Source: Marinobacterium mangrovicola
GTDB lineage: Bacteria > Pseudomonadota > Gammaproteobacteria > Pseudomonadales > Balneatricaceae
Assembly (NCBI RefSeq): GCF_004339595.1
Contig: NZ_SMFU01000011.1
Coordinates: forward strand, 186,001 to 250,000
DNA length: 64,000 bases
Direction of reading: 5' to 3'
The notes under the pieces are model-generated. The model was not told where the DNA came from and did no database searches. It saw nothing but the letters and a program-made list of their open reading frames with translations. Each line of letters starts with the position of its first letter. The first letter of the stretch is position 1. The position numbers and the translations under genes were made by a program. Shown here piece after piece: positions 17,706 through 24,519 of this stretch.

Positions 17706-18791
17706 ATGGACAACCTGTTAAGCGACTATCAATTGGGCGCTACCCGGCTGAGCAACCGCGTAGTGATGGCGCCGATGACGCGCTCCCGTGCCGTCGATGG
17801 CGTGCCCGATCATAACACCGCGCTTTACTACGCCCAGCGTGCCAGCGCCGGACTCATTATCAGTGAGGGCGTGCCGGTTTCCCGTCAGGGCACGGGCTAC
17901 CTGTACACGCCCGGTATCTACAGCGACCGCCAGGTGGATGCCTGGCGCGAGGTGACCGACGCAGTTCATGAGCAGGGCGGAAGAATCTTCGCCCAGCTCT
18001 GGCATGTGGGCCGCGTATCCCATCGCAGCATCCAGCCGAACAATAGCGCCCCGGTCAGCTCCGTGGCGGTGGCGGGCGGTAAGGCGTTTGCCTACGACGA
18101 CCAGGGCCAGGCCCGCGATCTGGCGGCAAGTGAACCACAGGCGCTGGATGCAGCCGGTATTGAAGATGTGGTCTACGAGTTTCGTCAGGCGGCGGCTAAC
18201 GCCATAGAGGCCGGTTTTGACGGTGTAGAGATTCATGCGGCAAACGGCTACCTGATTGAGCAGTTTATCAACCCGGCTTTTAATACCCGGGAAGACCGCT
18301 ACGGCGGTGCGACGCTGGAAAACCGCAGCCGTTTTCTGCTGGAAGTGGTTGATGCCGTGGTGGATGAGATTGGTGCTGACAGTACAGGCGTGCGTCTTTC
18401 TCCCTACAACGAGTTGGGCGAAATGCCTTTGTATGCCGATATCGCCGAGACCTATCTGCATATCACCGAAGCGCTGCAGGCGCGGGGCGTCGTCTATCTT
18501 CACCTAGCCGCGCAGGAAGCACTGATAACCAGCGGGCTGCTGGGGCAGATTCGCGATAGCTGGAAGGGTGCCTTGATGCTGGCGGGCGGTTTGTCGGCAG
18601 GGCAAGCGGACCAGATGATTGCGGACGGAGTGCTCGACCTGGCGGCCTTTGGCACTCCCTTTGTCGCCAACCCCGACTTTGTCGAGCGTACCCGCAACGG
18701 TTGGCCGCTGGCGTCGGTTAACCGATCGTCGTTCTATGGCGGCGGTGCCGAAGGCTATGTGGATTATCCAATTTACCAGCCGGCAGGCTGA
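17706..18791 (+). CDS. Alkene reductase, Old Yellow Enzyme family
   Basis: A 361-residue NADH:flavin oxidoreductase related to NemA and N-ethylmaleimide reductase, which reduce C=C bonds of electrophilic enones, nitrate esters and maleimides. Seen are NRVVMAPMTRSRA near the start, AQLWHVGRVSH near residue 98, FDGVEIHAANGYLIEQFINP with the catalytic-type H/N pair near 178, and RLSPYNELGEM near 224. The GGAGG site at 17695 gives a good start. A perfect stem-loop terminator at 18812-18840 follows. Its pairing with an LLM flavoenzyme suggests electrophile reduction, but the natural substrate is unknown. Confidence 0.92.
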   Translation: MDNLLSDYQLGATRLSNRVVMAPMTRSRAVDGVPDHNTALYYAQRASAGLIISEGVPVSRQGTGYLYTPGIYSDRQVDAWREVTDAVHEQGGRIFAQLWHVGRVSHRSIQPNNSAPVSSVAVAGGKAFAYDDQGQARDLAASEPQALDAAGIEDVVYEFRQAAANAIEAGFDGVEIHAANGYLIEQFINPAFNTREDRYGGATLENRSRFLLEVVDAVVDEIGADSTGVRLSPYNELGEMPLYADIAETYLHITEALQARGVVYLHLAAQEALITSGLLGQIRDSWKGALMLAGGLSAGQADQMIADGVLDLAAFGTPFVANPDFVERTRNGWPLASVNRSSFYGGGAEGYVDYPIYQPAG

Positions 18792-18811
18792 CTTGGGCGG
18801 TGAGAAAACGA

Positions 18812-18840
18812 AAACGGGCGCTCAGATTGAGCGCCCGTTT
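18812..18840. terminator. Bidirectional terminator between Old Yellow Enzyme gene and small peptide gene
   Basis: A perfect 13-bp stem (AAACGGGCGCTCA and complement) with a 3-base loop, flanked by TTT on the plus side and TTTTCG on the minus side. It lies 5 bp past the stop of the minus-strand 30-codon gene and 20 bp past the Old Yellow Enzyme stop. A related hairpin ends the second peptide gene at 20068-20096. Confidence 0.85.
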
Positions 18841-18845
18841 GTCTA

Positions 18846-18938
18846 TTAATGCTGCGGCATCGGCGGCAGGGGAATCGGCTGCTGCGGCCAATCGGCAGCG
18901 ATCTGATCATCATAGTCTGCAGCGTTGAGTGTCCACAT
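18846..18938 (-). CDS. 30-residue acidic/proline-rich peptide, copy 1 (undescribed)
   Basis: An ATG at 18938 with an excellent AGGAGG site 7 bases upstream opens a 31-codon frame. The peptide begins MWTLNAADYDDQ, continues IAAD, and ends WPQQPIPLPPMPQH. A second copy at 20099-20191 is 26 of 30 residues identical. Of eight nucleotide differences, four are silent and all keep the frame, which argues for selection on the protein. The 54-bp leader (18939-18992) differs by two bases from that of copy 2, and a 25-bp block (19005-19029) is identical at the same distance in both. A terminator follows. There is no hydrophobic segment or signal peptide. The opening MW recalls PqqA but the PqqA Glu/Tyr core is missing. 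Function unknown. Confidence 0.8.
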   Translation of the reverse strand: MWTLNAADYDDQIAADWPQQPIPLPPMPQH

Positions 18939-19004
18939 AGCAAAACCTCCTAAATTGATTACCAGCGTGCTGGCTAAGTAGGAGCAGTTTGCATCGACGT
19001 ACGA

Positions 19005-19029
19005 ATAAGTAAAAATTAATATTGTCTAT
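19005..19029 (-). promoter_or_regulatory. Conserved upstream box of small peptide copy 1
   Basis: This 25-bp AT-rich block is identical to 20258-20282 and ends 67 bp before the start codon in both copies, while the 12 bp just downstream differ. That spacing and conservation suggest promoter elements or a regulator site. On the minus strand it contains TAGACA followed about 17 bp later by TTATTC-like sequence. Confidence 0.55.
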
Positions 19030-19436
19030 GAATAGTATAATTTTTAGCTTATAGCTGGCTGTTTATTGGGTGTGGCTGTGGGCCTTGGGCAGAGTGTGTC
19101 GTTTAACAACAGTCTCCGACCTGCCTGGGGGCAGGGATCAAGTCGGCCAGGAATTCCGCGCCTGGCGCTCGCAAAGTTTGTTCTGAAGCATCTGTTTTTG
19201 TGGCGTGTTGGCTTCTTTGGGCTAGGGTAAGGGGAGGCTGGTCATAGACAGAAAACCTTTAAGCAGTGGCTTGCTTAGCAGTTTTCGGCAGGTCTGTCGT
19301 TGACCGCCACCCGTTTAATTTCGAAGCCTGTTGCTGCGAGGCCGGCAGGTGATAAAAGGAGCATGGCTAGGTGAGGAGAGCGAGAGGTTTAATAGAATTT
19401 CAATGATTTTTAATTTATCGAAAAGGAATTTTTGAA

Positions 19437-19964
19437 ATGAAAAAATCTACAAAGGTATTTTGGGCGGGCGTTTTGACCTGTGCGCTTGGCCTGGTTGTTA
19501 TTCTGAATGCCGCCGTGGCTTCCGGCGCCATCGTCATTGTTACCGGTTTGATCCTGCTAATCGGAGGGGCGGCGCAAACGGGCCTCTATTTCATGGAGGG
19601 GAAGTCGGAGCGCAAATGGGGCTCTCTGGCTATCGGTATTCTGACGCTGCTGCTGGGTTGGTCTTTTATCGCCAACCCCTTGTCCGGCATCATCTCGCTG
19701 ACCACCTTGATACTGGTGTTATTCGCGGTCAGCGGCGTGCTGCAGATCATACTGGGAATTAGAGAGCGCGGTACTCCGCTGTTCTGGCCGCTGCTGATTG
19801 CGGGCATAATTCCCCTGGTGCTGGCGGGTGTTGTCCTCTCTTCACCTGCTGCGACCATGTTGCTGCTCGGGACATTGCTGGGGGTTCATATGCTGGCTTC
19901 CGGCACCTCACTTATCTTGCTCGGAAAATATATGAAGCAGGCGGGTGTGCAGACCGTCCGGTGA
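19437..19964 (+). CDS. HdeD-like DUF308 membrane protein
   Basis: A 175-residue inner-membrane protein with about six short hydrophobic helices arranged as three repeated pairs, the HdeD/DUF308 layout. Typical segments are VFWAGVLTCALGLVVILN, ALVIVTGLILLIGGAAQ-like stretch near 32-48, LAIGILTLLLGWSFIANP and a final LLGTLLGVHMLASGTSLILLGKYM. HdeD of E. coli is linked to acid resistance at high cell density; here there are no hde chaperone genes nearby. An AAAAGGA site precedes the ATG. The gene is bracketed by the two copies of the 30-codon peptide gene on the opposite strand. Confidence 0.82.
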   Translation: MKKSTKVFWAGVLTCALGLVVILNAAVASGAIVIVTGLILLIGGAAQTGLYFMEGKSERKWGSLAIGILTLLLGWSFIANPLSGIISLTTLILVLFAVSGVLQIILGIRERGTPLFWPLLIAGIIPLVLAGVVLSSPAATMLLLGTLLGVHMLASGTSLILLGKYMKQAGVQTVR

Positions 19965-20067
19965 GACGAAGTCTCTGTGACATCCAGTGCCACCAGGACC
20001 GCTGGGTCAGGCATAAGATGGGACAGGCAGTTGATAGAACAGGCAGTTGATAGAAAGATAAAACAAA

Positions 20068-20096
20068 AAACGGGCGCCTGGTGAAAGCGCCCGTTT
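20068..20096 (-). terminator. Terminator of small peptide copy 2
   Basis: Stem AAACGGGCGC pairs perfectly with its complement around a 9-base loop. On the minus strand it is followed by a run of T residues (complement of 20065-20070). It starts 3 bp past the peptide stop and also faces the end of the HdeD-like gene. Confidence 0.85.
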
Positions 20097-20098
20097 CT

Positions 20099-20191
20099 TT
20101 ATTGGTGCGGCATCGGCGGCAGGGGGATAGGCTTCTGCGGCCAATCAGCAGCGATCTGATCGTCATAGTCTGCAGCGTTGAGTATCCACAT
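20099..20191 (-). CDS. 30-residue acidic/proline-rich peptide, copy 2 (undescribed)
   Basis: Same design as copy 1: ATG at 20191, AGGAGG site, 31 codons, terminator directly after. The peptide begins MWILNAADYDDQ and ends WPQKPIPLPPMPHQ. Differences from copy 1 are T3I, Q20K and swapped last two residues; the central acidic block and the PIPLPPMP core are unchanged. The leader (20192-20245) carries the inverted repeat CCAGCGTGCTGG, also present in copy 1. A longer overlapping frame on this strand exists but is not conserved in copy 1, so it is judged spurious. Function unknown; candidates are a secreted or modified peptide, a regulator of a membrane partner, or a leader peptide. Confidence 0.8.
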   Translation of the reverse strand: MWILNAADYDDQIAADWPQKPIPLPPMPHQ

Positions 20192-20257
20192 AGCAAAACC
20201 TCCTAAATTGATTACCAGCGTGCTGGCCAAGTAGGAGTAGTTTGCCTTGGGGTATGG

Positions 20258-20282
20258 ATAAGTAAAAATTAATATTGTCTAT
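20258..20282 (-). promoter_or_regulatory. Conserved upstream box of small peptide copy 2
   Basis: Identical over 25 bp to 19005-19029 and at the same distance from the start codon. Together with the near-identical leader it implies that both peptide genes answer to the same signal. Confidence 0.55.
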
Positions 20283-20560
20283 TATTAGTATAAGCTTTTA
20301 ATTATGCCTGGGTTTATTTGTGGTGTGCGTCCTTGTTCGCAACGGGTGAGGCGGCGGGATTTATGGGAGTCAGTGCTGAGCACCGCACGCGATATCGTCG
20401 ATCCCTTGCCCAGGCGCGATGGCAAAGTTGGAATCTGACTGCGAGCTCCTGACACCCGTCTCAAGCTCTCTATCTATACTGTAAAAATATAAGAACTGTT
20501 CGCGCGGTTGTCGGAAACCACCCCGGCGGTACGGTCGAAAAGAGTCATTGAGGAGAGTTT

Positions 20561-20890
20561 ATGAGCACCAGTCTTACCGAGGTACTGCATGTACTGGTCC
20601 AGTGGCAGTGCACGCCAAACCAGGCGCTCGCTATCCTGAAGTTAGATCCCGAAAAGCCGTTTCCTGCGGTTCTTAACGAGGAACAGTGTGAACGCGTTAA
20701 TTTCGTGCTCAATATCCATTCATCCCTGGGTACGGTCTTTGACGATGCCGAAGAGGTGTACGGTTATATGTCCAGCCCCCACGAGGATCCCTACTACGAA
20801 GGCAAATCCCCCCTGGAGTTGATCAGCAGCGGGGATCTAACCGTGTTTGAGCGTGTCTGCTGGCATATAGATGCGATGAGAGTGCTCTGA
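20561..20890 (+). CDS. Orphan antitoxin-like protein (MbcA/ParS/Xre C-terminal domain, DUF2384-like)
   Basis: A 109-residue protein with a GAGGAG site before the ATG. The C-terminal segment GKSPLELISSGDLTVFERVCWHIDAMRVL (about 81-109) resembles the toxin-binding tail of MbcA/ParS/Xre antitoxins (usual pattern G-xxP-xxLL-x-G-xxx-V). The middle (LNEEQCERVNFVLNIHSSLGTVFDDAEEVYGYMSSPH) matches the start of the same domain. Such antitoxins normally pair with a RES-domain toxin, but no RES gene is adjacent: the flanks are a peptide gene and a transporter. It may be a solitary regulator or the remnant of a pair. Confidence 0.68.
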   Translation: MSTSLTEVLHVLVQWQCTPNQALAILKLDPEKPFPAVLNEEQCERVNFVLNIHSSLGTVFDDAEEVYGYMSSPHEDPYYEGKSPLELISSGDLTVFERVCWHIDAMRVL

Positions 20891-21104
20891 GGATACATCG
20901 AGTAACGAGCACTGATTTCGTGCTGAGGTCTTTAGCTTCAAGCGGTAAAATGAGCGCGAAAGGAAAGACCTGTTCGGATGTGAGGCGGGTCAATCCTGCT
21001 TGTGGCGCGGTCTGAAATTTAGGCTATATTCTAGGTGAAACAAGTGAGCCAAATGGGCAAGCGCCCGAAAAGTTTGAAGAGAACTGGGATCTCACTGCAA
21101 GAAG

Positions 21105-21138
21105 AAACCCCGTGGCGGCAGTGTTCGACACGGGGTTT
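21105..21138 (-). terminator. Stem-loop after the SotB-like gene
   Basis: AAACCCCGTG pairs perfectly with CACGGGGTTT around a 14-base loop, 7 bp beyond the transporter stop. The trailing minus-strand sequence is only moderately T-rich (TTTCTTCTTG). Confidence 0.65.
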
Positions 21139-21144
21139 TCAATT

Positions 21145-22374
21145 TTACTCGGCGGGCTGACCCCCCACTGCCGGGTTTTCCTTCATGACTGCTGGCATTT
21201 GCGCGCGGCGCATAAAGTAGAGGCAGAACATCAATCCCCAGGCCAGCGCCATGATTCCGAGCGTCGCCCCGGAATAGCCGATCTGCGTCAGGCCTGAGTG
21301 AATGATCACCTGACTGCCAACCAGCGCACCGCCGCCTATACCGATGTTGTAAATACCGGAGAACATGGCGGTGGCAACGTCAGTGGCATCGGAAGCCAGT
21401 TCCAGAATTTTCAGCTGACCGGCCAGGGTCATAAAGGTAATGCCCAGGCCCCAAAAGGCGCAGATCAGCGTCACCCAGCCGTGACTTTTTGCCGCCGGTA
21501 ATAACAGCAGCATCGACAGGCTGATCACGCCGATGGCGCTGAACAGAACAGCCAGCGGAAAGCGGCCGTATAAGCGGCTGAACACCAGCGTGCCCGCCAG
21601 CCCGGCAAGTCCGTACACAAACAGCAGACTGGTGGTAAAGCCGCCGCTGAATTTCATTACATCCTGTACCAGCGGCTCGATGTAGGAGTAGGCGGTAAAG
21701 TGAGCTGTGACGGTCAGCAGCACCAGCACATAAAGGCCCAGCAGAGCAGGGCGGCGCATCAGCGAGGGCAGGCTTTTCAGTGACCCGGCATTCTGGCTGG
21801 GTAGCACAGGCATCACCCGCCACACCACCAGCATAATCAGGCCGGCAACCATGCCGATCAGCAGGAGAGTCATCCGCCAGCTGAACCATTCACTGACGAT
21901 ACGCCCCACCGGCAGACCAAGAATGCTGGCCAGAGAGGAACCGGCAATCAGCAGACTGACCGCCTGGGTTTTCTTACCCTCAGGCGCTACTCGCATCACC
22001 ATCGCCGCGGTAATCGCCCAGAAAACGGAATGCGCCAGGGCGACACCCAGCCGTGAAATCATCAACACAGTGAAGTTCCACGCCAGGGCCGAGAGTAGAT
22101 GGCTGATCACAAACAGCAAGAATACACCCAGCAACAACTTGCGACGTTCGTTATGACTGAAGATAAACATGGCCGGCAGAGAAACCAGCGATACCACCCA
22201 GGCATAGATGGTGATCATCAGCCCGGTATCGGCGATGTGCATATCAAAGGAATCAGCAATCCCTTTCAGCAAGCCTACGGGGGCAAATTCGGAGGTATTA
22301 AACACAAAAGCGGCAAAAGCCATACTGATCACCGGCAGCCAGACTGACAGTGCAGAACGACGGGAGGTTGTCAT
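21145..22374 (-). CDS. Major facilitator superfamily exporter, SotB-like
   Basis: A 409-residue protein with 12 predicted helices. The opening LPVISMAFAAFVFNTSEFAPVGLLKGIADSF and ITIYAWVVSLVSLPAMFIFSHNERRKLLLGVF are very close to the SotB/YdeA sugar-efflux subfamily of the DHA1 drug exporters, and the RLGVALAHSVFWAITAAMVMRVAP segment near 108 fits. SotB exports arabinose and related sugars; the substrate here is not certain. It is a single-gene unit with a stem-loop after it. Confidence 0.87.
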   Translation of the reverse strand: MTTSRRSALSVWLPVISMAFAAFVFNTSEFAPVGLLKGIADSFDMHIADTGLMITIYAWVVSLVSLPAMFIFSHNERRKLLLGVFLLFVISHLLSALAWNFTVLMISRLGVALAHSVFWAITAAMVMRVAPEGKKTQAVSLLIAGSSLASILGLPVGRIVSEWFSWRMTLLLIGMVAGLIMLVVWRVMPVLPSQNAGSLKSLPSLMRRPALLGLYVLVLLTVTAHFTAYSYIEPLVQDVMKFSGGFTTSLLFVYGLAGLAGTLVFSRLYGRFPLAVLFSAIGVISLSMLLLLPAAKSHGWVTLICAFWGLGITFMTLAGQLKILELASDATDVATAMFSGIYNIGIGGGALVGSQVIIHSGLTQIGYSGATLGIMALAWGLMFCLYFMRRAQMPAVMKENPAVGGQPAE

Positions 22375-22800
22375 CGGGAGTGTCCGGAAAGAAAAGTGAA
22401 GCAGAAACGGCAGGCGATTCTATGTCTGAACAGAAGCCGTGACTATCTTTGATTGGTTGGATTGCAGGCAAAGACTGTTGTTGAGAATGGATAAGCCTTG
22501 GGTGTGGATAGCAGGCGCTATGACTCTCTCAGCGTAGGCCTTCAGGGGCAGCTTCGCTGCTGTGGATTCAATTCATCAACACTGACATTGAAAAGTCGGA
22601 TTTCTTTACACTATTCAGATACGTCTCTTTAAGCAAGAGTCGGAGGATTTTACAGACTCTAGTTGGATTTCGATGCTTAAAAGATATTTATGTTTGTATT
22701 TTAAGAATTATATTTATTTTGGCGCAATATTTGTATGCATATTTATTCTAAGAAATGTTTATGGGTCGGTGCGATCTAGTCGCGTGGTAAAGGGAAATTG
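22375..22800. other. AT-rich intergenic region before the VPLPA-CTERM genes
   Basis: About 420 bp without a credible gene. From about 22600 onward the base composition becomes clearly more AT-rich than the flanks and stays so through both VPLPA-CTERM genes. It probably contains the promoter of the first. Confidence 0.6.
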
Positions 22801-23400
22801 ATGAAAGCTTTAAAAGCGATTTTAATGACGGTGTCTTTGGTATTTGTATCAAGTTATACATCGGCGGGTACAGTTACTGTGTTTGAGCAGGACTTTGAAT
22901 CGTCTTTGGGTGCGAATGAAAGCCTGACTGGTGATGCTTGGATCCTCACAACTTCTTATGATTACGGGACCGGTTCGAGGATGCTCGGTGATCCGTTGGG
23001 ATCTTACAGTAACAACGAAAATGTAACCTATCAGATTTCTGGCTTGGACTTTTCTGACTTGGAATCTGCAGTACTGTCATTCGATCTATACGGTAGGAGT
23101 GAATACGGCTTCGACTGGCTTTGGATGTATGCTAACGGAAGCCAGTTCGCGGCTCATACCGGATTCAGAGCTGGAACTTTAACGTACGATCTCTCAGCTT
23201 TTGCAGGACTTTCTAACGTAGATCTTCGATGGTGGTGGATTTCAGATTTATCAATCGCCAGGCAGGGCTATACACTGGATAATATATCGGTGAGTGGTAT
23301 TTCGGCTGTGCCTGTTCCAGCCGCCGCATGGTTATTTGGAACTGCGTTACTTGGATTTGCTGGTACGAGACTTCGTCGCCGTAAGTCGATTACTGTATAA
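22801..23400 (+). CDS. VPLPA-CTERM sorting domain protein 1
   Basis: A 199-residue exported protein. It has a signal peptide (about residues 1-23), a beta-rich middle with motifs such as FEQDFESSLGANESLTGDAW and SVDLRWWWISD-like aromatic runs, and a C-terminal sorting signal: VPVPAAAWLFGTALLGFAGTRLRRRK, which is a VPxPAAxWL motif, a hydrophobic helix and a basic tail. VPLPA-CTERM tails are recognised by exosortase-type enzymes and go with exopolysaccharide production. No exosortase gene is in the window. The central domain may be a carbohydrate- or ligand-binding beta sandwich. The gene is unusually AT-rich. The ATG at 22801 follows AAAGGGAAATTG. Confidence 0.85.
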   Translation: MKALKAILMTVSLVFVSSYTSAGTVTVFEQDFESSLGANESLTGDAWILTTSYDYGTGSRMLGDPLGSYSNNENVTYQISGLDFSDLESAVLSFDLYGRSEYGFDWLWMYANGSQFAAHTGFRAGTLTYDLSAFAGLSNVDLRWWWISDLSIARQGYTLDNISVSGISAVPVPAAAWLFGTALLGFAGTRLRRRKSITV

Positions 23401-23423
23401 ATAATTGTTCTTTAGATAATGAC

Positions 23424-23446
23424 AGGGCGCTTTTTAGCGCTCTTCT
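23424..23446 (+). terminator. Terminator of VPLPA-CTERM gene 1
   Basis: AGGGCGCT and AGCGCTCT pair around a short T loop, 24 bp after the stop, followed by TCTTCTT. The rest of 23447-23735 (AT-rich) shows no convincing gene. Confidence 0.6.
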
Positions 23447-23735
23447 TATTTGGCTGTTAGATGTTCGTTTTGTGCCGATATCCGCTTCTTCGTAAGGCAT
23501 CCTAATGTCCGCGAAGGGACGGCAGCGGCAGGGTACAGGAACGAATTTTGTCGAAGAAATTTACACAAAGATAGCAACCGCGTCAGTATTCCTTACATTT
23601 CAGCAGTGCTACCTAGGAATTTTAAGTTTTTAAGGTTGAACTTAAAGTATCTCTTTGAAAAATAATGTTTTATATTTTGGCCTGTATTTTGCTTCATGAT
23701 TTGATTATATCAACTTTTACAAAAGGAATGTGATT

Positions 23736-24302
23736 ATGAGGCAATCTATCCTGGGCGCCGTTGCTTTGTTATTAATAAGCTTTAATTCAACAGTTAATGC
23801 AGCAACCTTGGATGTATCCATAACCCGCTCAACAGACTACGCAGACGCGAGCATCATTGCATTGATGGGTGGATCAGACACATTTAACATTCTCGATGGG
23901 GAAACAATAAGCTCTACGCTAGACACGGCCTCCGTGTGGACGAGGGCGAGTGGTTTGGACGGTGTTTCAGTCGCACTGGATTGGGAGCAAGAATTAACTA
24001 TAAACGGTATAGCACAAAGCTTTTTTCGAAGTGGTGAGTACACGATTACCAATACACAGGATAGCTTTTCAATTTTTTCTCAGTCGGCTTCCTTTGATAT
24101 CGGTTCCGGGATTGTAGAAGTATTGGCATATGCGGGAGATCTGGATATTTTTGCACTCGGCACGCAGTTCGTACCTCTGACTTATGACTTTACCTACACC
24201 GAACGACTTTCCGCTGTGCCAGTTCCCGCTGCTGCCTGGCTTTTCGGTACAGCCCTGCTTGGACTTGCTGCTATTCGCCGCAAGAAGTTGAAAGAGGCCT
24301 AA
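23736..24302 (+). CDS. VPLPA-CTERM sorting domain protein 2
   Basis: A 188-residue exported protein starting at ATG 23736, 8 bases after AAAGGA (an in-frame GTG at 23730 is too close to the ribosome site). A signal peptide ends near ...STVNA at residue 22. The C-terminus VPVPAAAWLFGTALLGLAAIRRKK repeats the sorting signal of the gene upstream almost exactly, while the central domains do not resemble each other. The gene is AT-rich compared with its neighbours. It follows the first VPLPA gene by 335 bp. The central domain is not one I recognise. Confidence 0.85.
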   Translation: MRQSILGAVALLLISFNSTVNAATLDVSITRSTDYADASIIALMGGSDTFNILDGETISSTLDTASVWTRASGLDGVSVALDWEQELTINGIAQSFFRSGEYTITNTQDSFSIFSQSASFDIGSGIVEVLAYAGDLDIFALGTQFVPLTYDFTYTERLSAVPVPAAAWLFGTALLGLAAIRRKKLKEA

Positions 24303-24519
24303 CTGGATTGTGGGTATGAATTGGGCACTTAGGAGTTGAATTCGCGGGTGCCTTTTTCATATCGGATGAATGTTTCTTAAAGTGCCGGACCCCATCTCCT
24401 AGTGAAGCGCTTAACGTCCGCTAAGGGCTGCCGTCGGTAGAGTAGTCCTTTCCACCACTTCAGCTTAGAGTCGAAAGCCGCCGCTAATCTGCCAAATCAA
24501 AGCGACGGCTTCCCCTTAT

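Noticed and set aside
18846-18938. PqqA (PQQ precursor) identity for the 30-residue peptide
   Set aside because: PqqA also begins MW, but its conserved Glu-x-x-x-Tyr core is absent and no pqq genes are nearby.
19912-20196. 94-codon frame overlapping small peptide copy 2 on the same strand
   Set aside because: Its frame is not kept in copy 1, whereas the 30-codon frame is conserved with silent changes; it also overlaps the end of the HdeD-like gene.
23500-24440. Similar short motif TCCGCGAAGGG / TCCGCTAAGGG near 23509 and 24417 as a mobile-element scar
   Set aside because: Only about ten bases agree and the flanks differ; too short to call a repeat without a genome-wide search.
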